Notes under the pieces: generated by a model
Told to the model about the DNA's origin: nothing
Seen by the model: the letters and a program-made list of their open reading frames with translations, nothing else
The model's database searches: none
Position numbers and translations under genes: made by a program
In this document: piece after piece, positions 46,901 through 58,182 of the stretch
How positions within the stretch are numbered: position 1 is the first letter of the stretch
Layout: every line of letters starts with the position of its first letter
DNA from: Hippopus hippopus
Taxonomy: Eukaryota > Mollusca > Bivalvia > Cardiida > Cardiidae
Direction of reading: 5' to 3'
DNA: 64,000 nucleotides
NCBI GenBank assembly: GCA_946811185.2
Contig: OX328105.1
Location: 50,778,845 to 50,842,844, forward strand

Positions 46901-48140
46901 CAGAAATATGTCAATACCCATATGAATCAGTATTGTTTGGAAAAACGAAGGACAGTCACGATTTTTGCATAATAAAATATGCAACATGCATGATTCCTGG
47001 TTCGAAAATACCCAATTCCATTAAAATTATGTCGGGTGTTTTGGAACCACTTAGAAAGCAGAATCGAGTGTAGCTAGAAGAATGCAGATGCTCTGTGAGT
47101 GTTCTAGGCATGTTTGTATCTGGTAAATATGACTTTAAAATGGCAAAGGGCTGCTTTTTGTTGACTTAGACTGTTAAGAGTTAATCATATTTTTTTAGCG
47201 ATGTACTTAAAAAAAAAATTCCACATTTATCTTTATATTATTTTGTAAAAATGTTGATATTACATGGACATGCAGATGATGGATCAGACGCTTGAAAAAA
47301 AGTACAATTCGTTTGTGTGTTTCTGTTCATCACGTTAATCGAACAACGCTCATAAACAAAATTATACGATGTGTCCCAAAACTACTAATGATTTGTGAAT
47401 ACCTGACAACGCTCTTAAAGGAAATTACTCAGTGATACATTCATTAAAATAATTAAGTATGATAGCCATTGAAATACCCAGCCAAAGTAAAAATATTTTA
47501 AATGAAAGTAATTCGAAATTTCAGAATCAATTTGAAGATAAAGGTATAGCTACGATATCGTGCCATAATTTTCAATCAAACACAAAACGATCCAAAGGTT
47601 CTGGCTTAATTCCTACTACATACTTATACATGTATCTTCAATAAAATGGTGTGTTTATATACATTGTGTTAACAGTTTTCACACTATAGATGATACAAAA
47701 CTTGAATTTTATGAATTAACATCCGTTACTCCAATATATAGTCAATTGCTTAAAACATTTACAACAAGAAAACCGTTGATTCTCATGAAGTGTAACCTCA
47801 GAATTTCATTAAACTAAGATAAGATTTTGTTGTGGGACATTTTTTATCAAAATTCTACGACATGCATTTTTCACGTTTTTGGCATTTGTGTAAGTACATA
47901 AAAAATAGGAATGACTCTTAAAATTTGGATGAGTGCAAAATTTTGTTGTTTGGTAAAAAGTTAAATGACCCTGCAACAAAAAGCTTTTGAAATATTTTGA
48001 TAAAAGGAGAAAATGCTGGCTCACCAAAATTTTTCCTTTTCTACAATGCTTTCTACCCTTTTTAAGACAAATCTCATCATTTGAGCAGCAGTAATTTTGT
48101 CATCTGCTTTGAATTTAGAAACATTTAAATATATAATGGT
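43924..48140. other. Mostly unique intergenic or 5' region of KMT2A
   Basis: No convincing coding sequence. Short open frames (such as 45012-45332 +) lack recognisable domains or good splice borders. A decayed MITE fragment is at about 44815-44905. The motif TTAACATCCGTTAC recurs between 45.3 and 47.7 kb. The KMT2A promoter and any 5' UTR exon should lie here. Confidence 0.5.
47935..48135 (-). mobile_element. Family A MITE fragments in the intergenic region
   Basis: Decayed copies with GTTTGGTAAAAAGTTAA at the start and a partial hairpin. A second decayed copy lies at about 48300-48530. Others are at 49365-49535 (inside the satellite), 50300-50640, 51900-52110, 54480-54720, 58380-58545, 58795-58975 and 60780-60940. 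Confidence 0.7.
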
Positions 48141-48597
48141 GAAGTCAATTGATTGATTGATTGATTGATTGATTGTATTGTTTTTAATGGGGATTCCAGT
48201 CTGATCTTGATCTACACTATTACTCTATTGAAACAGTGTAGACAAAAGCAACCCTGAAATGGTACTTATTTGGGTCTAAGTTCCTGACTAAAAATATCTG
48301 CAGGGTTTATAAGACACTCTAGGGTTAAAACCACACCTGAGAAATTGACAGAATCCTGAGAAAAAAGGTTTTAAAAACATTGTAAGATACATGTAAGATG
48401 TACATAACCAGCATTTTCCCCTTTTTCCGTAATGTTTTCTATTCTTTCCAAGTCCTATTCCATCATCTGAGTCACATTTTTGTGTGCAAATGTTTTCAAA
48501 ATGGACGAGTCCAAAATGTTGTCCTGACATTAGTACTGACTTGTTTCAGATCAAACATCCATACAAAATGCCCTTGTTAAACATGATCAATAAAGTA

Positions 48598-50290
48598 CTC
48601 AGGCACTGGCAACACTAGAGAGACACTTCCATCACCTTACTGCTGACTAGAACTGGAAGGGAGATGTCCTTGTTAGACATGGTGACCACCAGTAACACTG
48701 GAGAGAAACTGCCATTAGTTTGTTGCTGACTAGAACTGGAAGGGAGATGTCCGTGTTTGACATGATCAAGAAAGTACATGACCACCGGCAGCACTAGAGA
48801 GAAGCTTCCATTAGTCTGTTGCTGACTAGAATTGAAAGGGAGATGTCTGTGTTTGACATGAACGAGAAAGTACATGACCACTGGCAGCACTAGACAGAAG
48901 CTTCCATTAGTTTGTTGCTGACTAGAAATGAAAGGGACATGTCCTTAATGGACATGATCAATAAAGTACATGACCACCAGCAGCACTATCTACAGAGAAG
49001 CTTCTATCTCTCTGTTGCTCACTAGAATTGGTAGGGAAATGTTCTTGTTAGAAATGATCAGTAAAGTACTTTCACGACCACTAACAACACTATAGAGAAA
49101 CTTCCATTAGTTTCTTGCTAACTAGAACTGGAAGGGAGATGTCCTAGTTAGACATGATCAATTAAGTATGTGACCACCAATAACACTGGAGAGAGGCTTT
49201 TATCACTCTGTTGCTCAATAGAACTGGAAGGAAGGTGTCCTAGTTAGACATGATCAATAAAGTATGTGCACAACAGTTGATGACACTAGAAAGAAGCTTC
49301 TATCACTCTGTTGCTCAACAGAACTGAAAGGGAGATGTTCATGTTAGACATGATCAAATAATCCTTTACCAGACAACAAAATATTAGCCTTGCCCAAAGT
49401 AAGAGCATTTGCAGATGAAAGTTTCAGTGTGGCTCAAATGGTGCAATTTTTCTTTAATAGGGCAGAAAACAATGTTTTAAAAAGGCTTCTTTCCCAGCAT
49501 CCTTAAAAGTCGGCATTGTGCGGTAAAGGGTTAAGTATGCAACCACAGACAATACTAGAGAGGGGCTTCTATAACTCTGTTGCACAGTAGAACTGGAAGG
49601 GAGGTGTCCTAGTTAGACATGATCAATTAAGTATTTGACCACCAGTAACACTGGAGAGAGGCTTCTATCACTCTGTTACTCAACAGAACTGGAAGGGAGG
49701 TGTCCATGTTAGACATGATCACTGAAGTATGTGACCACCAGCAACATAAGTGAGAAACTTTCATTAGTCTGTTGCTGACTAGAACTGGAAGGGAGATGTC
49801 CCTGTAGGACATGATCAAGAAAGTACATGACCACCAACAGCACCATAGAGAAGCTTCCATTAGTCTGTTGCTGACTAGAAATGAAAGGGAGATGTCCTTA
49901 ATGTACATGATCAATAAAGGACATGACCACAGGTAGCACTATCTAGAGAGAAGCTTCTATCACTCTGTTGCTCACCAGAATTGGTAGGGAGATGTTTTTA
50001 TTAGATATGATCAGTAAAGTACTTTCACGACCACCAACAGCACCATAGAGAAACTTCCATTAGTTTCTTGCTGACTAGAACTGAAAGGGAGATGTCCATG
50101 CTAGACATGGTCAATTAAGTATGTGACCACCAGCAACACTATCTAGAGAGAGGCTTCTATCAATCTTTTGCTGTCTAGAACTGAAAGGGAGATGTTCATG
50201 TTAGACATGATCAATTAAGTATGTGACCACCGACAGCACTGGAGAGAAGCTTCTGTCACTCTGTTGCTTACTCGAACTGGATGGGATTGC
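48598..50290. repeat. ~97-bp satellite array, about 16 units
   Basis: Units of roughly 83-100 bp share GAGAAGCTTCCATTAGTCTG, TTGCTGACTAGAACTGGAAG, GGAGATGTCC and ACATGATCAATAAAGTA. A decayed family A MITE (about 49365-49535) splits the array. The minus-strand open frames here are a by-product of the repeat. Confidence 0.88.
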
Positions 50291-50739
50291 AATCTTATAA
50301 TTCTTTTACTAAACATTTCCATGTTTTAAGCATCCAGGGGTAGGACGAAGCCTTTGAAAACCTAGTAACTAACATTTTCTCAGTTTTCCACTCTTCATAT
50401 ATCTTTACCAAACAACAAAAATATAGACTCATTCAAAATCATAACAGTTGCTTACAACAAATTAAATGTGGTTCAAATGAGAGGATTCATCTTCGAAAGA
50501 GCAGAAATGTTGTGGGAAAAGGAGAAAATGCTGGTAACCAGTATTTTCTTCTTTCCCAAATTTTTTCAAAAGCCTCTTCCCGCAGGGTCATTAAAACTTT
50601 AGATTGTATGATAAAGACAAATTAATCGTTTTGGGAAATATTCAATTTGTTTTTAATTTTTGAAAAAAAATTTATCTGTGCAATGTATGAAAACAAAAGC
50701 CACATGATTCCCAACCCTGTTAATGTACTTTGTGTAGAA

Positions 50740-51850
50740 TGAGAGGGCCATTGGCCCTAAAGCACTCACCTAAGTAAAATCATCTAGGATTGTTAAAGTT
50801 GAAGAGATCCTGAGTGTGACAGTGAAAAAAACATGAGTGTTAATGACCTACTTTATGACCTGACATGACTAAATTTTTAAGTTGTCCCAGAAATCATCAA
50901 GTTGAACATTCTGACCATGTTTCATGAGTATCAGACTGAAAATAAGTGCACACAATGTTTTTCTAAGATTTGTTCCAATGGTCTATTTTCTGACCTGACG
51001 TGACCCAATTTTGACCGTGTCAGAGACATAATCAAGACAAAAATTCTGACCAAGTTTCATGAAGATTGTACTGCACACAAGTTTTTTCTAAGATTTGTTT
51101 AATCAACTTACTTTTTGACCCTATGTGACCAAATTTCAAACTGTCCAAGATATTATCAAGACAAATATTTTGACCAAGTTTCACGAGTATCAGACTGAAA
51201 TTGTTGCCTCTAGGTTGCACACAAGGTTTTTCTAAGATTTGTCTCAGTGATCTATTTTTTTTACCAGACATAACCCAAGTTTTTAAAACTGGACTAAAAA
51301 TCCAGCCTCCATGGTGCAAACAAGGTTCTTTCTATGATTTGTCCCAGTGACCTTCATTTTGATCTGATGTGACCCCATTTTGAACTAGTCTGATATATCG
51401 CCAGGGCAAACATTCTGACCAAGTTTCACAAGTATCAGACTGAAAATCTTGCTACTGATTTGCATACAAGGTTTTTCTGAGATTTGTCCCAATGACCTAT
51501 ATTTTGACCTTATATGACCCAATTTCAAGTGTCTGAGACATCATCAGGAAAAACATTCTGATCAAGTTTCATGAGTATTGTACCAAAAATGCACTCTAGA
51601 GTGCACACAAGGTTTTCTAAGATTTGTTCCAGTGACCTACCTTTTGAAATAATGTGACCCTTTTTTCAAACTTGTCCCAGATATCATCAAGACATATATT
51701 TTGACCAATTTCTATAAGTATTGAACTGAAAGTGTGGCCACTAGAGTGCACACACCGTAACTGTAGATGTATGCATGATGCAAGACTGACGAAGGACACA
51801 GCATGATCGCAAAAGCTCACCTTGAGCACTTTGTGCTCAGATGAGCTAAA
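50740..51850 (+). repeat. Element with ~140-bp diverged tandem units
   Basis: Starts GAGAGGGCCATTGGCCCTAA and ends GCACTTTGTGCTCAGATGAG. Units share CAAGGTTTTTCTAAGATTTG and GACCAAGTTTCATGAGTATC, an older relative of the 145-bp array at 21.8-24.6 kb. Confidence 0.82.
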
Positions 51851-52515
51851 AACTAATCATATACATGTACATGTATTCTAAGAAAATGGCTATGTTTTGT
51901 TATATAACCCTTTTCCCTTGAATAGTCCTATGGTAGACACTGTGTGAAAAGAAGACAATGTTGGTTACTGTAAGTTTCTCCTCTTTCCTGCAATACTGTC
52001 TATACTCTCGAAGATAAATCATATCATTTCAGTCAAAATACATGTAATTGACTGTCTGCAAATGCTTTGAATTTGGAAAAATTTATAATTCTGTCATCTG
52101 GAAAAGAGATTAACAGTCACTAAAATATTTTTTTGTTTAAAATTTTATTTTCATCTTTGTACAATAGGTTGACTCTTTCACTACTGAATGAATAAATTGC
52201 ATTTCTCAATGGCTACTAATACAGTTCTGCTGCTAGATCAAGATACAGTTCCTTCATAATCTAGAATAAAGCAGTGGACAGTGCAGATCAGGGATCAGAC
52301 TGCATGTTCTGTGCAGTCTGATCTTGATCTACACTGTCCATAAAAGCTCCTGGTGTCGTATATGGTATTGAAAGACTCAAACAAGTTACATTAAGTATAG
52401 AACTCTCCTTCTTTTACCATAATACATTTACAAAAAATCAAGTTACAGCAGTAACTCTCATTTTTCCTTTATCAAACAATCCCATGCTTTAACGACTATG
52501 ATGAATTATACCTTT

Positions 52516-52725
52516 AACCCTCTGCCCTGCTAAGTAGGTCAACTGCTATTTTAAAGCGGAAAGTAAATACCCAAATGTTGCCATTTAAAAATTTTTTTTC
52601 TTGAAAATATCTCCTTATTGGTCAGTGTAGATCCAAGATCAGACTGGACATTCTGTGCAGTCTGATCTTAATCTACACTGTCCGCAAATGGTCCTAGAGT
52701 TGTGCTTAGCAGCCTAAAGGTTACA
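52516..52725. mobile_element. TTAA palindromic MITE, second subfamily
   Basis: TTAACCCTCTGCCC start; core ATCAGACTGGACATTCTGTG with its complement. The terminal half resembles the copy at 14291-14503. A sister copy lies at about 52165-52375. Confidence 0.72.
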
Positions 52726-53447
52726 ACATTGTTTGAAATGGTAGAAAATGCTGTTTACCAGCATTTTCTTTGACTCCAAAATTGCCTTCTCTTTTAAAGA
52801 CAAATGCATCTTTGTAGCTACACCCCAAAATGTCACCTGAAAATCCTCTCAGTTTGGACAAATCTAAAATTTTGTCATTTGGTAAAGAGCTATAGCAATG
52901 GATGGACTTTTTCTTTTAAGAACAACAATTGAAATATCACTCTTTAAAGCCTCTTTTAAGCCAGAATTGGAGCAAAGAGACAAAGAGCAAAGAGACAAAC
53001 ATTGCAATCTCAAGACAGGACTACATTTTCTGTGCAGTCTAATCATGATCATACACTGTCCCCAAACGCAACTTGAGCTGTTTTCAGCACTATAAAGATA
53101 ATTGTAGATCCAATACTAGTTTTTCCAGTACGCTTAACTCATTCTTTCCTGAAACTTCTCTTCAGCAGATGACCTAAAAACCATCAATGTAGAGAATAGA
53201 TAAACCTTAATACATGATTAAAGACAACTGCTTTGTTGCAAAAAGGAGAAACTGTCTGTGATGAATAGTTTCTCCTTTTGCCACAGTGCCTTCAAAATAT
53301 TATCTGCAGTAAGATGCAAAAAAAAAAAATTGTATGCAAGAGGCGATGAGTTTATTTATGAATGATATTTTTGACTAATGTCAGTATTTAACAACATGAA
53401 AGAATAGAATAATATATAACAGAAGCATACATGTACATGTAAACAAT

Positions 53448-54300
53448 ACAAGAGGGCCACGATAGCCCTGTATCACTCCACTATCTTTGAATTAAATGTA
53501 TCATGCACTTAATTGGCAAGGACAAGGGTTTTACCCCTCTATCAAACAACCCTGTGTTTGAAGGGCCCTGAAAAAAATAACTTTTGAAAAAATTGTGAGA
53601 AAAGGAGAAAATGCTGGTAACCAGCATTTTCTCCTTTTCCCACAATATTTTTTACTGTATCAAATAAATAAACATCCCATCATTTGAACCAAATTTGATT
53701 TATCTTCTGCAAATGCTTTCAATATGGACAAGTCTAAAATTTTGATGGTTTAGTAAACAGTTCAATCATGAGAAGTCTGTATGGTATCATTTTTCATAGC
53801 GCCGTTGTAAAACGTGTTACCCCTCAGGGCTGACCCCAAGGCTATAGTTTTAATAATCTTGCAACGGGTGCACTAAATGGAGCTACATGCAAAATTTGGT
53901 AGACCTAGACTTTAAAGCTAGGAACAAGATTTTTTTTTTCATAATTTTCAGTTTATACAGCCACATAAAACTTGTGACTCCTTTGGCAGGGCCAATCTTG
54001 ACTCCAGGGCTATAATGGGACAATGTTGGTAGAGGTCTACTAGATATTTAAATTTAAAGCTGCATGCCAAATTTGGTAGCCCCAGGAGTTACTGATAGGA
54101 ATAAGAAGATTTTTGAAGTTTTCACTATATAAGCCAATGTAAAACTTGTGACCCCCAGGGCATGGCTAATTTTGACCCCATGGCTATAATTTGAAGAATT
54201 TTGGTAGCTGTCTATTAGATGAAGCTACATGTCAAATTTAATTGCACTGGGCTCTCTGGTTTTGGGCTAGAAGATTTGAAAAGATGGACATAGGGCCATG
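53448..54300 (+). repeat. GTGACCCC-type element, interrupted by a MITE
   Basis: Starts ACAAGAGGGCCACGATAGCC. After the nested MITE it continues with diverged ~165-bp units (AAACTTGTGACTCCTTTGGC and similar). An inverted start of a related element (GGGCCATCTTGGTCCTCTTG) lies at about 54415-54436. Confidence 0.75.
53527..53762 (-). mobile_element. TTAA-type palindromic MITE (family A), nested in a larger repeat
   Basis: Decayed ends (TTTTACCCCTCTATC and GTAAACAGTTCAA) but a strong central hairpin. It interrupts the GTGACCCC-type element at 53448-54300. Confidence 0.82.
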
Positions 54301-54761
54301 GCATATGTTTGTTAGCCTTTTGACTAGTGGAACATGAAGATTTATATGCATAATAATGTAAAATAAATTGCTAAAATTAGTTTCATCCTGATTTTAAACT
54401 TGATCCAGCAATATAGGGCCATCTTGGTCCTCTTGTCCCATTTGTTTCAACAGCAACTAGTGTAAGGCATAAAGAATCAATGAATGTACAAGTTTTTAAC
54501 AACTTTGAAGAAGAAATTTTTCGAAAACATTTCTGGAAAGGGATAAAATGCAGGTACATGTATCAGCTGGTACATGTATCAGCATTCTCTCCTTTGTCCA
54601 CAATGTTTTCAGCCCTTTCAATGAAGGGTCCCATAACAGCATCAACATTTCAAATATTGTTTGCATTCATGCTTTCAATATGGACATGTCTAAAATTTTG
54701 TCATATGCGAAAGAGTTGATTTTTTCCAGAATAAAAATGAAATACTGATAACATCAGTGAC

Positions 54762-55042
54762 AAGAGCACCACATGTGGGTGTTAACATTCTGCTGCAGGT
54801 GCTTTTTCTCTAAGAATTCTATGTAAAAAATGTGGCATAACTGTGTCAGAAATATGTTGAGATTTACCTGCCCCTCTAGTACAGGTTCCCTCTTTGACAG
54901 TGAACGACCAACCTAAGTTTAATGTAATGTGGTCAGTTATAGCAGAGATATAACAAAAGGGCAAGTTTTTGCATGATAACAAAGATGACAACCAGGTTAT
55001 GATAGTATCTTGTGTTTTCTTAGAAAATAGTTAAGCTAAAAA
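54762..55042 (+). repeat. Dispersed ~280-bp repeat (GCATAACTGTGTC family)
   Basis: ACAAGAGCACCACATGTGGG start, GTGGCATAACTGTGTCAGAA, and GTTAAGCTAAAAA end. A complete-looking copy. Confidence 0.8.
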
Positions 55043-55953
55043 TAAAACAAATAAATACAAATTGAAATTAAAAGCACCTTAATTACTCGGTATAAGCTAT
55101 TTCTGACTTAGTTTAATATCTTCAAAAGTGGGCTGCCGTAAGGCTTCAAACTTTTACTAGGCAACTGTACCCACCCAGCCATCATAGAAAAAGAAACCCC
55201 TTGAAAAAAAGAAATTGAAAAGGTAGAGCTTTGGTCATGAGACTTCCTGGAAAAAATACGTAACAGAAGAAGTAGAGACTGCTACACAGTCCTTAGTGTA
55301 TTTCAACCATTTAAAACCCAAATGTAAAACCTCAGTCCTCTTCCCAAAATGACTGTATATACATGTAAACATGTATATAGACATTAGTGTAAATAGATAG
55401 AAAGTAATTTTTGTAAAAAGTCGTACTTTGCTACCGCTGGTGCATTCAGTGGAAATAACATAAAACAACAATATGGTGTGCTTCTGTTTCAAGTAAGAAG
55501 TGCCTCTGTGACAAATACCAAAGATTCTTGGGTTCTCCAAAAGGACAGCGAAGGAAAATTAACAACAACAACAACAGCTTACCATGAGCACTCTGGGCTC
55601 AGGTTAGCTATAAAAGTGTGGAAAGGACACGCAATTTCTCGGTTTTTAACAATGTTGGTCACACAATTCAAAATGATAATTTTCTTGCCACCCCAAAGTT
55701 TCATCTGTCTTTGTATTAGGTTGATCTAAAATCACACGTAGCTACATGTAATTAATAACAGGTCAACTAATTAAACTTAGGAGTACTAAGTATAACCTAT
55801 AACCTTCATGCTTATAGCGCTTTTCACGACTATAGCTGTCATTGCAGCCAGTGAAGATCTAAGATCAGACTGCACAAAAAATGCAGTCTGATCTTTGATC
55901 TACACTGTCTGCTTAACTGCAAATAACAGATATTCTGCACTAAATCAACCATG

Positions 55954-56209
55954 ATATGGCCTGTAACACACGAAAAGGGGCATTCGGACATTCGCGTAAA
56001 GTATCGTCTCGGATCAGCCTGCGCACTCAGCGCAGGCTAATCCGAAACGACACTTTCCGTTTTCATGAAATTTCTGTTTTGCGCAAGTCTACGGAAGAAC
56101 AAAACTTAATGTAGTCGTAAAGTGCCGTCTCGGAGTCCGCGCAGGCTGATCCGAGATGACACTTTACGCAAATGTCCGAATGCCCCTTTTCGCGTGTTGC
56201 AAGCCATAT
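55954..56209. mobile_element. Palindromic element family C
   Basis: Same ends and interior as the copy at 10979-11205, with a duplicated CAGCCTGCGCACTCAGCGCA core. Non-coding. Confidence 0.82.
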
Positions 56210-56518
56210 TGCAACTATTTTGGTCTGAAAATGTGTGTTGGGTTTGTTCAGCGCCCTAAGGGTCAACTTGTATTTGCAGGTAATGAAGATTTAGATTAAA
56301 CTACCTCTTACAGACACCACAGATCAAGATCTGACTTCACAGAAGATGCAGCCTGATTTTGGATCCACCCTGTCCGTTATTTTGTTACATATTCTGGCAG
56401 AAACACAAAAAACATATGTCTTTTTTCATGACAAAAAGAGTACCATTTAATTTATTGAGTGCTAGATTAGTATACATCTTTTGAGGCTATCAACTCTTTT
56501 AGCACCCCCCCCCCCCTA

Positions 56519-56889
56519 TGAGGCATTCTCTGTGAAAAGAGGCATTCTGTGTGAAAAGGGGCCTTAATGCATTTTCAAAAGGTATCAACCCATTTGAGCC
56601 TGCACAGTCCGCGCAAGCTGACCTGGGCTGAAACTTTTATGCTTTTGACAAATTTTCTGCATTTCAAATGACCACTGTACCTCCTGATTTGGCAGGTTGT
56701 TATACAACATGGATTTTATGGGTCCATATTTATGTGATAACTTGCTTGGCATCTTCGCTAGCCAAGGTGACGATCACTATGTGAATTGTAAGATCCACGC
56801 AGTGATCGTCACCTTGGCTAGTGAAGATGCTTGCTTGGTATCATGCCTCACGGAGATGCATTCAGCCCCTTTTGCCAGAGTACAGCTCA
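56519..56889 (+). mobile_element. Palindromic element family B with an inserted hairpin
   Basis: A family B element with a duplicated left end (two AGGCATTCT-type starts) and its GCACAGTCCGCGCAAGCTG core. It is expanded by an 80-bp hairpin at 56750-56829, described separately. Confidence 0.78.
56750..56829. repeat. 80-bp hairpin insertion with 9-bp flanking direct repeats
   Basis: Arms 56750-56778 and 56801-56829 are 29-bp inverted repeats with one mismatch and a 22-bp loop. CTTGCTTGG occurs directly on both sides (56741-56749 and 56830-56838), where other family B copies have it once. Confidence 0.85.
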
Positions 56890-57118
56890 TATAAACTTAA
56901 CATCTTTTAACGGTTGAAAGTTCAATTAATTGAGAATCAGAACAATTTTTAACTTTAAGCTTGAAAAATCAAGGGGAGAATATAAATTCAAGATCAGCCT
57001 GCATGTTTTGTGGAGTCCAATCTGGATCTGTGCCATCAGCAAAACCCCTTTTTTAGCTTATGGCATCATAAGGGTAAAACAAGCTATGCAAATTTATAGA
57101 TGCATCCAGTCAAAACAT

Positions 57119-58182
57119 TTAGGCCATTGACATTGTAAATGCTTCGTCAGCAGCTAGGAGATGTTTGAACTCCGTTTTAAATGTCTCGTAATTCTCATAC
57201 GTTTCTGGTAATTCCAACAGATTTGAGCATGTATGTGCCTTTGGTGCTCTGTTAAACCCGGCCTCATCTGTGAAACATACTTCTATTGGCTGCCGAGGAG
57301 TAGACTTTCTCCCTGTAAGAAACTGTAGAAAAGTTTCGAGTTCTGGTTGGCCTAGCTCTTGGATGAAGTCCTGTAGGAATCCGAAAGCTCTTCTCTGCAT
57401 CTGTGTCAGTGCATCTGCTGCCATAGCAGTCTTCAGACGAGATATCACACGATCTGGCGTCGGTCTTAGTGCCCTAAAAAGCACATCAAGGTAACTGATG
57501 TTTAGCAAGCACCAAAAATGATTAAAATGGGATTCTGGGATACCTTCTCTCATCAGGTCTAGCAGAGGCTTTGGTCTGATACACACTGTATTGCGTGCCA
57601 GCTGTGTCAAATGTTCATTGAACGTTTGCTCCTGTACAACAGCTGGGTAATCGTATCTAGTAAAGATATTCTGTATTTCCTCAATCTGCTCTTTTGTCAG
57701 GGTTCCAAAGTTATTGATGGCTGTCGTGACTAGACTACGATCAGCTGGGTCCAAGAAAAATAAAAAGTCTTCCATGACAGTTTGTTTGTCGACATTTGTA
57801 GTGTTGAATATCAAAACAATAATTGAGCTTTTACATAGTGGTATGGGCAAGGCCTTCATGATTGCTGTTGTGTGGGATAAAATCCGTCCAAATGTTCTAT
57901 AGTAAGCTTCCTCTGTGTTCCACCTGTTTATTGGCAAGTGAGGTACCACAGTTTCACATCCCAAAAAGTACACCTCCTGAGCATGATACCAGAAGGTTGT
58001 GTACATGTCATCCGTTACCCCACCACAGTCCATTCCCCTTTCTCCAACCATCTTGACTTCAACATGCGATACAGCTATGTTAGAGTCTGTGTATAATTGA
58101 AGCAAATGCTGTACAATGTTATCTCTGTTGACTTCGAGTCGAACAATGTTTCTCTGCAAGTGTTGATTAAGCTCGGAGAGCA
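57119..58182 (-). CDS. HECT ligase terminal exon: whole catalytic domain
   Basis: A 1,064-nt exon (phase 1 in) encoding 353 residues plus stop, with acceptor after a T-rich tract ending TTTTTTAG. N-lobe: LVTTAINNFGTL and similar helical segments. C-lobe: catalytic Cys in HTCSNLLELP. No introns interrupt the HECT fold and no frame damage is seen, so the ligase should be active. Confidence 0.93.

Noticed and set aside
48145..48177. Direct-repeat tract that could suggest a short array (GATT units)
   Set aside because: A simple tetranucleotide tract, probably the tail of a reverse SINE. There are no spacers, and CRISPR is not expected in animal DNA.
48615..48890. Repetitive minus-strand open frame (MYFLVHVKHRHLPFNSSQQQ and variants)
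   Set aside because: It arises from the ~97-bp satellite. The frame shifts from unit to unit and no conserved reading frame spans the array.
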